Shown here: positions 9,901-15,180 of the stretch, piece by piece | How positions within the stretch are numbered: position 1 is the first letter of the stretch | How the letters are laid out: each line of letters begins with the position of its first letter | Origin: Oscillospiraceae bacterium | GTDB lineage: Bacteria; Bacillota; Clostridia; Oscillospirales; Oscillospiraceae | Direction of reading: 5' to 3' | Length of the DNA stretch: 18,408 bases | Assembly (NCBI GenBank): GCA_017435245.1 | Contig: JAFSFK010000132.1 | Location: forward strand, 1-18,408 | Notes under the pieces: generated by a model | Told to the model about the DNA's origin: nothing | What the model saw: the letters and a program-made list of their open reading frames with translations, nothing else | Database searches by the model: none | Position numbers and translations under genes: made by a program

Positions 9901-12353
9901 CCGTTGCCATCGGTGTGGTTGCCGGTAATAATGCCGTCATACAGGCGGAAGGTACCACCGTTTGTCAGCATTGCAGCACCTGCGTTGCCGGCGTTGTTGT
10001 CATTGGTGGTGTCGCCGCCGGTGAGCTTACCTGCGACATAGGTCTGTCCATCCATATGAGCAGTACAATCGCAGATATTGACGGTGCTGCTGCCCACACG
10101 GAGTACACGCTGCCCCTCGGTCAGCTGGGTAATATTAAAGCCGTTTAAGCAAATGGTGATGTCCTTGCCGTCGCCAGCGTTCCAGGTCTTGGTCAAGTCA
10201 ACATTATCAGTCAGATAATAATGACCGCTGTTGGTGGGCAGAGAATCGGTGCTGAGCCAATCGATCCAGGTCACATTACCGTGGTCGCCGGGAACATAGC
10301 CCTGCGTATCGGCGTGGTTGGGGGTGAAGGTAGGCTTATCCACCAGCAGCAGCTTGCCGTTTTCCAGCTTGCAGATCTTGGTGGGATCGTCGGGGATATA
10401 GCACTTTACGGTCTGCTCCGTCGCACCGGACTTGACCAGCACATTACTCGTTGCAGTCTGATAAATACCGATACCGATGGTAGAGTCAGAATTCAGATCC
10501 TGCTGCATAACCGCACGCTCTTCGGCTTTGGTGCTGCATACAAACAGGTTGGAAGCAACGGATTTTGCGGTATTGCCGGTAATGTTCAGAAGACCGCTGA
10601 GGGTCACAGAATCGTACTTGCCCACATAGATACCGCCACCCATATTACTGGCATTGTTGCCGGTGATAGCACAGTCCTTCAAAAGAACCTGATTGCCATC
10701 GCCCTGCACCACGATCGCACCGCCATTGTTGGCAGTATTGCCGGTGATGGCGCCGCCGGTGATATTCACGATGGTATTGCCGTTGGTGCAGATACCGCCG
10801 CCGGACTGGGAATTGGCGCGGTTATTGGACACTCTGCCGCCGTACATATAGAAAGCAGACTTGGCATTGGCGTCGCTGCTCAGAAGATACACACCACCGC
10901 CGTAAGAGGAAGAGATGTTTCCATCGATGCAGCCGTCATACAGGCAGAACATGCTGCCGCTTTCAATACTAACACCTGCGCCACGCTCAGAGGTATTGGC
11001 GCCGGTGATCTTACCGGCAGTGTAGACGCCGTTTTCCGTCTTGGCGGTACAGTCACAGATATTCACGGTGCCCTTCGTCACCCGAATGACCCGCTTGCCG
11101 GAGGCAGCCGTAATATTGCAGCCGTTCAAACAGATCGTAATGGTCTGGCCGTCAGCCACCTTCCAGGTGTCGGTCAGCTTCACATCCCCAGTGAGGAAAT
11201 AGGTACCGCTTTCCGTGGGCAGCTTGCCGGTTTCATACCAGCCTGCCCAGGTAGCCGTATTATGATTGCAAGGGGTATATCCTGCGGTATTTGCGTGGGC
11301 CTTGCTTTCCGCAGGCTTGTCAGCAAGATAGAGCTTGCCGTTTTCATATTTTATGATCTTCTCAGGAGAGTCGCTGCTGTAGTTCCCCACAGTAGCCTGG
11401 GTCGCACCGGAGGTGATGATCTCAGTGCCGTTGGTCTTGCGCACACCGATCAAGGCATTGGGACCCAAATTTTCCTGGTAAGCCACCCGGACATCGCTCA
11501 TAAACTGCACGTTTCCGGCAATTTTCCCGGTGCCGCCCACGTTGCCGGTAACCACCAGATTGCCGCTGAGGGTCAGCGCCTGGGTAGTGGTATTTGCCGC
11601 ATTGTAGCCCACATACACACCGCCGGCGTTGGCGGTACCGGTGTTGCCGGTGATGGAGCAGTCCTTCAGCAGCACAGTGGGGTTGCTGCCCTGGACAATG
11701 ATGCCGCCGCCGTTCTTTGCGGTATTGCCGGTGATGCTGCCGCCGGTAACATTAACAGTTGCTTTAGAGCCGGCTGCGATACCTCCGCCGGGGCCGCCGC
11801 TGGCGGTATTGTTGGCAACGCTGCCGCCGTACATATTGAAAGTACCTTCCGCAACACTGACACCGCCACCGCCGTTGTTGGTCTCGGTGGTGGTATTGCC
11901 GCAAATGCTGCCGCCGTGAAGGTTCAGCTCACTTTTCTTTTCCAGAAACACACCCGCGCCTCTGTCGGCGGTATTTGCGCCGGTGATCTTGCCGTTGCCA
12001 TCGCAGTCATGGATATTCAGCACCGCACTGTTGGTAAGGTGAAACACACGCTTGCCGGCAGCTGCGGTAATACTGTTGCCGTTCAGACAGATGGAGAGGG
12101 TGGTGCCATCCAGCAGGTACTCCCCTGTCAGCTGCACCGACTGGGTCAGAATGATATTGCCGGAGGTAGGCAGTGCGCCTGTTCCGTCCCATTTGGTCCA
12201 GCCCTGAGCCTCGTGCTGGCAGACAGCCTCCTGCAGTACAGGCGCTTCCTCCTGCACAATGATCTGCTCTGTCCCTTCTGCAATGGCGCCAACAGGCAGC
12301 ATAGTGCCTACCATTGTCAGGCACAGCAACATGGCCAAAATCCGCTTTTTCAT
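3969..12353 (-). CDS. Giant secreted beta-helix surface protein (adhesin-like)
   Basis: 2794 residues. A signal peptide (MKKRILAMLL start, probable cleavage after AIA at 23-25) is followed by five related modules starting near residues 47, 362, 688, 1035 and 1465. Each opens with a C-x-H...W-x-x-W...LP...G.YYL segment, then a D-G...I-C-L-N-G...I-T strand and an N-I-C-D-C turn, and leads into beta-helix coils. After module 5, about residues 1550-2700 are almost uninterrupted coils of about 20-27 residues of the GGxISGNxAxxxGGGVYV type, like Chlamydia PMP-type or right-handed parallel beta-helix repeats. The C-terminus has an acidic linker, a hydrophobic span (about 2764-2787) and a Lys-rich tail. 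No LPxTG motif is seen, so membrane anchoring is inferred. The ribosome binding site GGGAGGAAA lies just upstream (12358-12366). No separate promoter is evident in the 55 bases after araC. Glycan or surface adhesion is inferred from architecture; an enzymatic (lyase-like) role is possible but no catalytic motif is seen. Confidence 0.93.
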   Translation of the reverse strand: MKKRILAMLLCLTMVGTMLPVGAIAEGTEQIIVQEEAPVLQEAVCQHEAQGWTKWDGTGALPTSGNIILTQSVQLTGEYLLDGTTLSICLNGNSITAAAGKRVFHLTNSAVLNIHDCDGNGKITGANTADRGAGVFLEKKSELNLHGGSICGNTTTETNNGGGGVSVAEGTFNMYGGSVANNTASGGPGGGIAAGSKATVNVTGGSITGNTAKNGGGIIVQGSNPTVLLKDCSITGNTGTANAGGVYVGYNAANTTTQALTLSGNLVVTGNVGGTGKIAGNVQFMSDVRVAYQENLGPNALIGVRKTNGTEIITSGATQATVGNYSSDSPEKIIKYENGKLYLADKPAESKAHANTAGYTPCNHNTATWAGWYETGKLPTESGTYFLTGDVKLTDTWKVADGQTITICLNGCNITAASGKRVIRVTKGTVNICDCTAKTENGVYTAGKITGANTSERGAGVSIESGSMFCLYDGCIDGNISSSYGGGVYLLSSDANAKSAFYMYGGRVSNNRANSQSGGGICTNGNTIVNITGGAITGNTANNGGAIVVQGDGNQVLLKDCAITGNNASNMGGGIYVGKYDSVTLSGLLNITGNTAKSVASNLFVCSTKAEERAVMQQDLNSDSTIGIGIYQTATSNVLVKSGATEQTVKCYIPDDPTKICKLENGKLLLVDKPTFTPNHADTQGYVPGDHGNVTWIDWLSTDSLPTNSGHYYLTDNVDLTKTWNAGDGKDITICLNGFNITQLTEGQRVLRVGSSTVNICDCTAHMDGQTYVAGKLTGGDTTNDNNAGNAGAAMLTNGGTFRLYDGIITGNHTDGNGIIVVQKDSLFEMYGGEISGNTATGNGGGVYVAGATFNMYDGSIANNRANAYGGGLITNSNAVVNITGGTITGNSALRGGGISVEKAGDKVRLENVTITGNTAAETDRGGAGIYVGVKDSVTISGIVNITGNHMGAAESNATVAAGRCMIEDQLDKTSAIGVGAYNDTAVAKNSTIATVGCYTSDDTNKMIQYRDGVIYVLDKPAGGSTHANTPGYEHCHESSVTWLAWNYTDKLPISDGHYYLVSDVELTATWNAGDSKDITICLNGHNITQLTEGQRVLRVGSSTVNICDCTAHMDGDAYIAGKLSGGKTTDDANTGNAGAAMLTNGGTFRLYDGIITGNHTDGNGIIVVQKDFLFEMYGGEICENTAVGHGAGVYVTGDATFKFIDGRISGNTAIGNGGGVYINKGVVEMTGGEISQNTAIDGGAAVIGSNGTFHFKNGSIEKNIATKDGGGVYVYGTFQMEGGVITENHADNSAGGGIAAGSGAKANITGGSITKNHAKNGGGMILQGTDPAVVLKNVSITENEATSNGAGVYVLYKVSDETIKHLVLSGKVEITGNTVSGIASNLLLGKDQVVCHEDLSAESKIGAGTTAQMPKEVVHTGGNEENISCYVSDIYGRTFELRGDQIWMIVHPDAVHKAHTPDECGHEEVQWTEWANQTSLPTADGHYYLIADVVLSKAWNVGDGQEITLCLNGHSITQSAQDLRIIRVAGSTLNICDCQNAGKISGGNTDASDNAGSAGAMIVLKEGTFRLYGGKITGNATEGNGTIVVQQNSLIEIHGGEISGNTVGKQGGAVYLSKSTMNMTGGTISGNTAEGSGAGVYNYGSTFTMSGGKISENTSAAGGGGGVAIKNASDGTKAVMSLDGGEISGNISKLDGSGIRMDSGKFTMTGGKVSGNGTEEGAAGGLRLGDGEATISGGEVSGNIGSNAAGILATCDLTMTGGNVSGNIGTGNGAGVYMSGAAFYFKGGQISGNQAGGKGAGVFLAQATMEMSGKSWILNNKASGMGGGVATLGGTIRMADGLIKDNVSGGGGGGIYTQNRTAEDGKLVAETVLELSGGKIYGNSSRLMGGGIRMDDGKLTISGTEIAENKAESDVGGVCVQNGTVTITDGRIVKNTAGNAAGFYANSCEVTMSGGLISANIGGGNGAGVYVANSTFKLSGGYIRFNESTGNGGGIYSSQSVVEISGGEIQSNKGGMGGGVYNNGGTLTVKGGIIKGNDAFKLGGGGIYSNNRFAEDKTTVTAEASLTISGGEISGNKAKTDGAGVRVDSGKFNMTDGLISENTATGSCGGMSLRDTDAVISGGKITKNKANNAAGVYITKGSLTISGGEISHNAGNGSGAGILASSADVKFSGGVIQENYAKGDGAGIYISNGKLTLCGGRILTNRAEKICGGVLAAKNSRVYLTGGSISGNTSKGSSGGVMIQTGSTMQMSGGTVSNNIAVNYGGGIYVNKTSSLTFSGGTISGNAARKGGGGIYVGKDGKLTMSGGSITANDAKMQGGGLTIVGDTTISGGSISKNTSGKEGAGMYISNATVKLSGGSVESNITEYNGGGICVRGETGILELRDDVKILNNECNESGGGILVQGQGKLMMYGGEIKGNLAPNGGGGIRLHNCAAEIYGGKINENISHGAGAGIYSNLSLIIKDAEVCDNKIVNESDIKTRSSAAIRTYNESTLLMENVKVTGNTCDGRAGAIEIAYDVDATIKNCTFENNTATERGGSFSVYREGNLYMENCTIDGGSTNGNGGVISFDPYGKAKLVDCTITDNAADMGGVAYVALKGQLQMHGCTVKDNVAKSHASVIWANGSVTLADTVITGNKDKGGNAAVYLNNEGEDTESYLPGVYEIIGNTTVYDNDGGDLVLVNNAFISIHGDGLGADSRIQVKLQDEDITRWIVGPYNYEASGDGFLLTRGEQSLSQLYMGSGEAAVEEEESDAQQEEKQLSLPLVIGGSGAAVLLAVIVILVAVLRKKKAKN
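4500..4800 (-). other. Cysteine-ladder coils in the surface protein
   Basis: Four successive beta-helix coils near the C-terminal end carry a Cys at the same place: NCTFENN, NCTIDGG, DCTITDN and GCTVKDN, spaced 27, 27 and 26 residues. In a right-handed beta-helix these side chains would stack on one face. The preceding coils of the GGxISGN type have no Cys there, so this is a distinct sub-region closest to the membrane anchor. Confidence 0.7.
8821..9150 (-). repeat. Internal duplication in surface-protein gene, copy in module 4
   Basis: This stretch matches 9862-10191 at a constant offset of 1041 bases (347 codons). It includes a 79-bp exact run (8837-8915 with 9878-9956) and a 56-bp exact run (9007-9062 with 10048-10103). 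It encodes the I-C-L-N-G...NICDC head and the first coils of the module. The other modules are similar only at protein level, so this copy pair is younger or has been homogenised. Confidence 0.85.
9862..10191 (-). repeat. Internal duplication in surface-protein gene, copy in module 3
   Basis: Partner of 8821-9150 at an offset of 1041 bases, in frame. Differences are scattered point changes, with no length change across the matched stretch. Recombination between the copies would delete or add one 347-residue module without a frameshift. Confidence 0.85.
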
Positions 12354-12392
12354 AAGCTTTCCTCCCGATCACTCCGACTTATCGGAGATGTA

Positions 12393-12413
12393 TGCATCAA
12401 ACTTTGCATCAAA
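12393..12413. repeat. Short direct repeat at the araC/surface-protein junction
   Basis: TGCATCAAA occurs at 12393-12401 and 12405-12413, 12 bases apart, overlapping the araC stop codon. On the minus strand each reads TTTGATGC, one base from the TTTGATTC half-site in the operator-like repeat upstream of araC, but the spacing is 12 and not 21. A 6-bp hairpin (CTCCGA/TCGGAG, 12372-12387) follows before the surface-protein ribosome binding site; it lacks a U-tract. A function is unproven. Confidence 0.4.
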
Positions 12414-13254
12414 GATTTTCTTTCTTTTCATTTTTCCGGAACTCGGTAGCGGTAACGCCGGTGATCTCCCGGAACCGCTTGGAAAAATACCGGTCGCTGC
12501 GGTATCCCAGCCGGTCTGCGATCTGCTTGATGGGCAGGTTCGTCCGCTGCAGAAGATACTTGGCGTGGGTGATCTTCACATCCAGATAGTAAGCATACGG
12601 GGTGACCCCATAAAACTGCTTGAATTGTTTTTTTACATAGTCGTTGGAACGGTACACCGAAGCGGCGATCTCGTCCATGGTCAGATTCTTACGGTAATTG
12701 TTATCGATAAACCGCTTGACGATCTGCACCTCATCCGGCACATCCTGTTCCCGGCTCTCGTGCTGGCACAGCCGGATCAGAAGCTTCATCACCAGCATAC
12801 CGCACTGCTCCATCACCTGCTCCACAGGGATGTCTTTTTTTACCACCTCGAAGATCTCTTCGAAGATGAATTTCAGCTCCTGGCAGTTTTTGTAGACCAC
12901 CTTCTTGTGCAGACCAAAGGCCTGGACGATGGAAGCCACCGCCGTTCCCCGGAGGTTGATATAGATCTTGGTCCAGGGATCGTGTTTGTCCGGATAGTAG
13001 GCGTGTCTGGATTTTTCTGTCAGTATGTAGATGTCACCCTCAGAAGGGTGGTATTCGTTCTGCTCGACCCGAAGGGTACCGGTACCGGAATATACATATT
13101 CAATTACGGTCTTGGTAGAATACTCCCGCTGCATCCGGTAGGTATCATCGCAATAGGAGATACCCGCATGTGTCACCCAGAAGGGGGGATTGCTCTCTGA
13201 GGGAATCAAGAAATAATAGGCATCTTCACAGGCAAAATCGGAACCTTTCACCAC
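12409..13254 (-). CDS. AraC-family transcriptional regulator
   Basis: 281 residues, the usual size for sugar-sensing AraC proteins. The N-terminal half (about 20-110) looks like the cupin ligand pocket, with the glycine turn of SGTGTLRVEQ at 56-65 and the GDIYIL strand at 73-78. The C-terminal half carries two helix-turn-helix units at about 191-212 (LTMDEIAASV start) and 240-265 (PIKQIADRLGYRSDRYFSKR), with the family signature in the second. The start is GTG; an adjacent second GTG at 13251 is an alternative, both served by AAAGGAG near 13262-13268. It is the first gene of the minus operon, 55 bases before the surface protein, so it probably regulates that operon and itself. A 32-bp operator-like repeat lies upstream of it and recurs before the oxidoreductase operon. 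The ligand is unknown, probably a sugar or glycoside by family precedent. Confidence 0.93.
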   Translation of the reverse strand: MVKGSDFACEDAYYFLIPSESNPPFWVTHAGISYCDDTYRMQREYSTKTVIEYVYSGTGTLRVEQNEYHPSEGDIYILTEKSRHAYYPDKHDPWTKIYINLRGTAVASIVQAFGLHKKVVYKNCQELKFIFEEIFEVVKKDIPVEQVMEQCGMLVMKLLIRLCQHESREQDVPDEVQIVKRFIDNNYRKNLTMDEIAASVYRSNDYVKKQFKQFYGVTPYAYYLDVKITHAKYLLQRTNLPIKQIADRLGYRSDRYFSKRFREITGVTATEFRKNEKKENL

Positions 13255-13329
13255 CGGTCACTCCTTTCCACGGTGAGCTTGTGCGTTTTCACAGAAACAC
13301 TCACTCCATAGTAACCCTATTTTGTTAAT

Positions 13330-13359
13330 ATTATATCCCCCCGCAGTGGCATCGTGCAA
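13330..13359 (-). promoter_or_regulatory. Candidate promoter of araC operon
   Basis: A perfect minus-strand -10, TATAAT, is at 13330-13335. The best -35 at 18-bp spacing is TTGCAC at 13354-13359, which keeps only TTG and is weak. A strong -10 with a poor -35, next to an operator-like repeat starting 8 bases upstream, fits an activator-dependent promoter. The predicted transcript has a leader of about 65-70 bases before the GTG start. Confidence 0.6.
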
Positions 13360-13366
13360 TATCATA

Positions 13367-13398
13367 TTCGATTCAATTTCTACCAAATTTGATTCTGG
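13367..13398. promoter_or_regulatory. AraC-type operator-like direct repeat, site A
   Basis: Two half-sites, TTCGATTC (13367-13374) and TTTGATTC (13388-13395), start exactly 21 bp apart, placing them on the same face of the helix. The whole 32-bp stretch matches 15071-15102 in 28 of 32 positions. It lies just upstream of the weak -35 of the araC promoter. AraC-family proteins bind direct repeats with about this spacing. Binding by the neighbouring AraC protein is inferred. Confidence 0.6.
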
Positions 13399-13487
13399 GG
13401 GTGTTTTTTCTCCCTGTTTTTTAACCTTAAATGATGTATCGCCAAAGTAAGTACCTGTCACACCGCCCCCAGACGGTGCAGTATCAC

Positions 13488-13635
13488 AAATTCCGGTTTA
13501 TCAATCTGTTGGATAGAACATTGTAGGGCGGGGTTATGACCCCGCCGACGCACCGATTTTTGAATTATGCGTATTGAAAGATAGCGGTGGGGTCATAACC
13601 CCACCCTACATAGATTGAGCGATAAACTGGAATTT
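13488..13635. mobile_element. 148-bp palindromic MITE-like element
   Basis: The ends are imperfect inverted repeats: AAATTCCGGTTTATC with AATCTG on the left, and AGATTGAG with CGATAAACTGGAATTT on the right. Inside, 13522-13547 pairs with 13585-13610 over 26 positions with 24 identical, and each arm contains its own GGGGTTATGACCCC-type palindrome. It contains no ORF. It would fold into a long hairpin as DNA or RNA. No flanking target duplication is obvious. The right end coincides with the 16-bp post-terminator motif. Mobility is inferred from structure. Confidence 0.75.
13620..13635 (-). repeat. 16-bp post-terminator motif, copy 2
   Basis: Minus-strand AAATTCCAGTTTATCG, identical to the copies at 192-207 and 18179-18194. 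It starts 7 bases beyond the terminator stem at 13643-13674 in the direction of transcription, and is also the right terminal repeat of the element at 13488-13635. Confidence 0.85.
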
Positions 13636-13642
13636 GGAGATA

Positions 13643-13674
13643 ACAAAAGGGCGTGCTGCAGCACGCCCTTTTGT
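13643..13674 (-). terminator. Terminator of the Gfo/Idh/MocA gene
   Basis: A perfect 32-base palindrome with arms beginning ACAAAAGGGCGTGC and ending GCACGCCCTTTTGT, 3 bases past the stop codon of the minus-strand oxidoreductase. The A-run 13645-13648 supplies a short U-tract on the minus strand. It probably also shields the araC upstream region from read-through. Confidence 0.88.
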
Positions 13675-13677
13675 AAG

Positions 13678-14937
13678 TTATACGCCCATTTCCTTTTTAA
13701 ATTCTGCCAACTCCACGATCTGGCCACCCATTACACGGCTGCGCTCTGCCGCAAAGGCCACAAAATGGCTCTGGGCGGAACGGTCGATGGTGGTCATAGA
13801 GGAGGTGTCGAAATCGTCACCACGCATATAGCGGATCACATCGTAGACGATCCGGGCATCACCGCCGCCGTGGCCGGTGAAGTCATCGCAAAGGGCCTCC
13901 AGATCCACCTTATGTACTTCCCCGCAGAAGCGCTGATAGTACAGCTCCTTTTCCCGGAAATCTCCCCAGATCTCGCCTTCCGTACCCATCACCCGGATGG
14001 TACGGGTCTGGCGGTTTGTAAATCCCACCATCTGGAAAGATACAGTAATATCATCCTCCAGGAGCATATTTACCGTCTGGTGGTCCACCACATCGTTGTC
14101 CATCTTATAGACGCACCGGCCATAATTGGAGGTACGCAGGATCTCGGTGATATTCTCCTCAGTGGGCTCCGGATGGAGGATATTGGAAGGCCATCCCGGA
14201 ATCCGGGACAGGTAATAGCGGTTTGCGTGGAAAGGACAGTCCAGTTTGCAATCTGCGCAGCGCTCGGTAGCTCCATCGGGGCAATTTTCTGCCTTGAAGT
14301 GGGTCAGCGCACCGAAGGAGCTGACCTTCAGGCAATCTTTTCCCACCAACCAGGGGAGAATATCCATATCGTGGCAGCACTTGGCCAAAATCATTGGGCT
14401 GGAGTCTGCCTCCTTATGCCAGTTGCCCCGGACATAGCTGTGGCTGTAATGATGGGCACCCACCTGCTCCATAGCCTCGATAGACATCACCTTGCCTACC
14501 ACACCCTCATCGATGAGCCGCTTGATCTGCTGGTAGAACACGGTGTAACGCAGTACGTGGCACAAAAACACCTTCCGACCCATTTTTTCCGCCGCCTGTA
14601 CCAGCTCAATGCAGTCCTGCAATTTATTGGAAATAGGCTTTTCCAGCAGCAGGTCGTATCCCAGTTCCATTGCCTTCAAGGCGTGGGCACGGTGCTGGGC
14701 ATCCTGGGTGGCTACCACCATAATGTCCGCCAGCTTGGGCTGCTCCAACAGAGCCTCAGCGCTGTCGAAAAGCCGCTCCTCGGGCAGATGCAGATATTTA
14801 TTGGCAGCGTCCAGCCGCACCCGGCGGGTGTCCGCCATTGCGGTAATTTCCATTTCCTCCGGGTATTTCAGCGCCTTGGCGGCATAGGCCGTACCCCGGT
14901 TGCCCATCCCCATCACGGCAAAAGTGAGCTTTTTCAT
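13678..14937 (-). CDS. Gfo/Idh/MocA-family NAD(P)-dependent oxidoreductase
   Basis: 419 residues. The N-terminal Rossmann fold has GMGNRG at 10-15. EKPIS at 99-103 is the family signature with the conserved Lys100. The C-terminal alpha/beta domain carries KCCHDMDIL at 186-194, where the catalytic His/Asp of the family sits. Family members oxidise or reduce sugars, inositols and related alcohols at a ring hydroxyl; some act on intact glycosides through a 3-keto intermediate. An unusual insertion holds four cysteines, at 219, 227, 230 and 234 (CADC, then CPF), that could bind a metal. The gene is a single transcription unit with its own promoter (14964-14992), a GAGGGGG ribosome binding site near 14946-14952 and a terminator. 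It is divergent from the three-gene oxidoreductase operon, which suggests a shared pathway. The substrate is unknown. Confidence 0.93.
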   Translation of the reverse strand: MKKLTFAVMGMGNRGTAYAAKALKYPEEMEITAMADTRRVRLDAANKYLHLPEERLFDSAEALLEQPKLADIMVVATQDAQHRAHALKAMELGYDLLLEKPISNKLQDCIELVQAAEKMGRKVFLCHVLRYTVFYQQIKRLIDEGVVGKVMSIEAMEQVGAHHYSHSYVRGNWHKEADSSPMILAKCCHDMDILPWLVGKDCLKVSSFGALTHFKAENCPDGATERCADCKLDCPFHANRYYLSRIPGWPSNILHPEPTEENITEILRTSNYGRCVYKMDNDVVDHQTVNMLLEDDITVSFQMVGFTNRQTRTIRVMGTEGEIWGDFREKELYYQRFCGEVHKVDLEALCDDFTGHGGGDARIVYDVIRYMRGDDFDTSSMTTIDRSAQSHFVAFAAERSRVMGGQIVELAEFKKEMGV

Positions 14938-14963
14938 TTTGGGTTCCCCCTCATTTTTTCTTC

Positions 14964-14992
14964 ATTATACCATAGCGGCAGCGCTTTGTCAC
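14964..14992 (-). promoter_or_regulatory. Promoter of the Gfo/Idh/MocA gene
   Basis: Minus-strand GTGACA (14987-14992) and TATAAT (14964-14969) are separated by 17 bp, one mismatch from the sigma-A consensus. The leader would be about 20 bases. The -35 lies inside an imperfect palindrome, 14980-15001. Confidence 0.8.
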
Positions 14993-15001
14993 GAAAACGC
15001 T
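14980..15001. promoter_or_regulatory. Candidate operator palindrome over the -35
   Basis: An inverted repeat of form AGCGnTTT, 6 bases, AAAnCGCT spans 14980-15001. It covers the -35 hexamer of the Gfo/Idh/MocA promoter, a position where a bound protein would repress. The symmetry resembles helix-turn-helix dimer sites such as those of LacI-type repressors, but no such regulator is encoded in the window. Seven of eleven arm positions match, so chance is possible. Confidence 0.35.
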
Positions 15002-15070
15002 TCCCATTAATTGACTGTATCTTCCTTTTTAATTATCATATCCCCACTTTCTGTCTGCCGCAACACCCTT

Positions 15071-15102
15071 TTCGATTCATTTTCTTCCAAATTTAATTCG
15101 GG
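15071..15102. promoter_or_regulatory. AraC-type operator-like direct repeat, site B
   Basis: Half-sites TTCGATTC (15071-15078) and TTTAATTC (15092-15099) start exactly 21 bp apart. The block matches site A (13367-13398) in 28 of 32 positions. It ends 14 bases upstream of the TTGACA of the plus-strand operon promoter and about 79 bases upstream of the divergent Gfo/Idh/MocA -35. Its orientation relative to the plus-strand promoter is opposite to that of site A relative to the araC promoter. Confidence 0.6.
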
Positions 15103-15116
15103 TAAGGAAGCAACGA

Positions 15117-15145
15117 TTGACAACCGTTCCCCCAATGCCTATTAT
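15117..15145 (+). promoter_or_regulatory. Promoter of the three-gene oxidoreductase operon
   Basis: A consensus -35 TTGACA (15117-15122), a 17-bp spacer and -10 TATTAT (15140-15145), five of six matches. The start of transcription would fall near 15152, giving a leader of about 30 bases before the ATG at 15181. The operator-like site B lies just upstream. Confidence 0.85.
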
Positions 15146-15180
15146 TATGGTATCGAATTATATTCTACGGGAGGTGCACA

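Noticed and set aside
4200..12200. CRISPR-like or satellite tandem repeat
   Set aside because: The periodicity is codon-based, about 60-80 bases, diverged at DNA level and fully in frame within one protein. There are no identical repeats with unique spacers.
12372..12387. Hairpin between araC and the surface protein as a terminator
   Set aside because: The stem is only 6 bp and no U-run follows on the minus strand. Read-through into the surface-protein gene is more likely.
13258..13461. 67-residue minus-strand frame upstream of araC as a leader peptide
   Set aside because: It would span the operator-like repeat and the predicted promoter, so it would not be on the transcript in full. It has no convincing start signal.
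15011..15039. Second plus-strand promoter TTGACT, 17 bp, TATCAT
   Set aside because: The match is fair, but the TTGACA/TATTAT pair at 15117-15145 is better placed and stronger. It lies upstream of site B and could be a minor promoter; nothing else supports it.
13615..15096. 493-residue plus-strand open frame opposite the Gfo/Idh/MocA gene
   Set aside because: It runs through a terminator palindrome and the divergent promoter region, and its sequence resembles no family, while the minus frame is a clear oxidoreductase.
14938..15180. Riboswitch in the divergent region
   Set aside because: Predicted leaders are only about 20 and 30 bases, too short for a known riboswitch, and no matching conserved core is seen.
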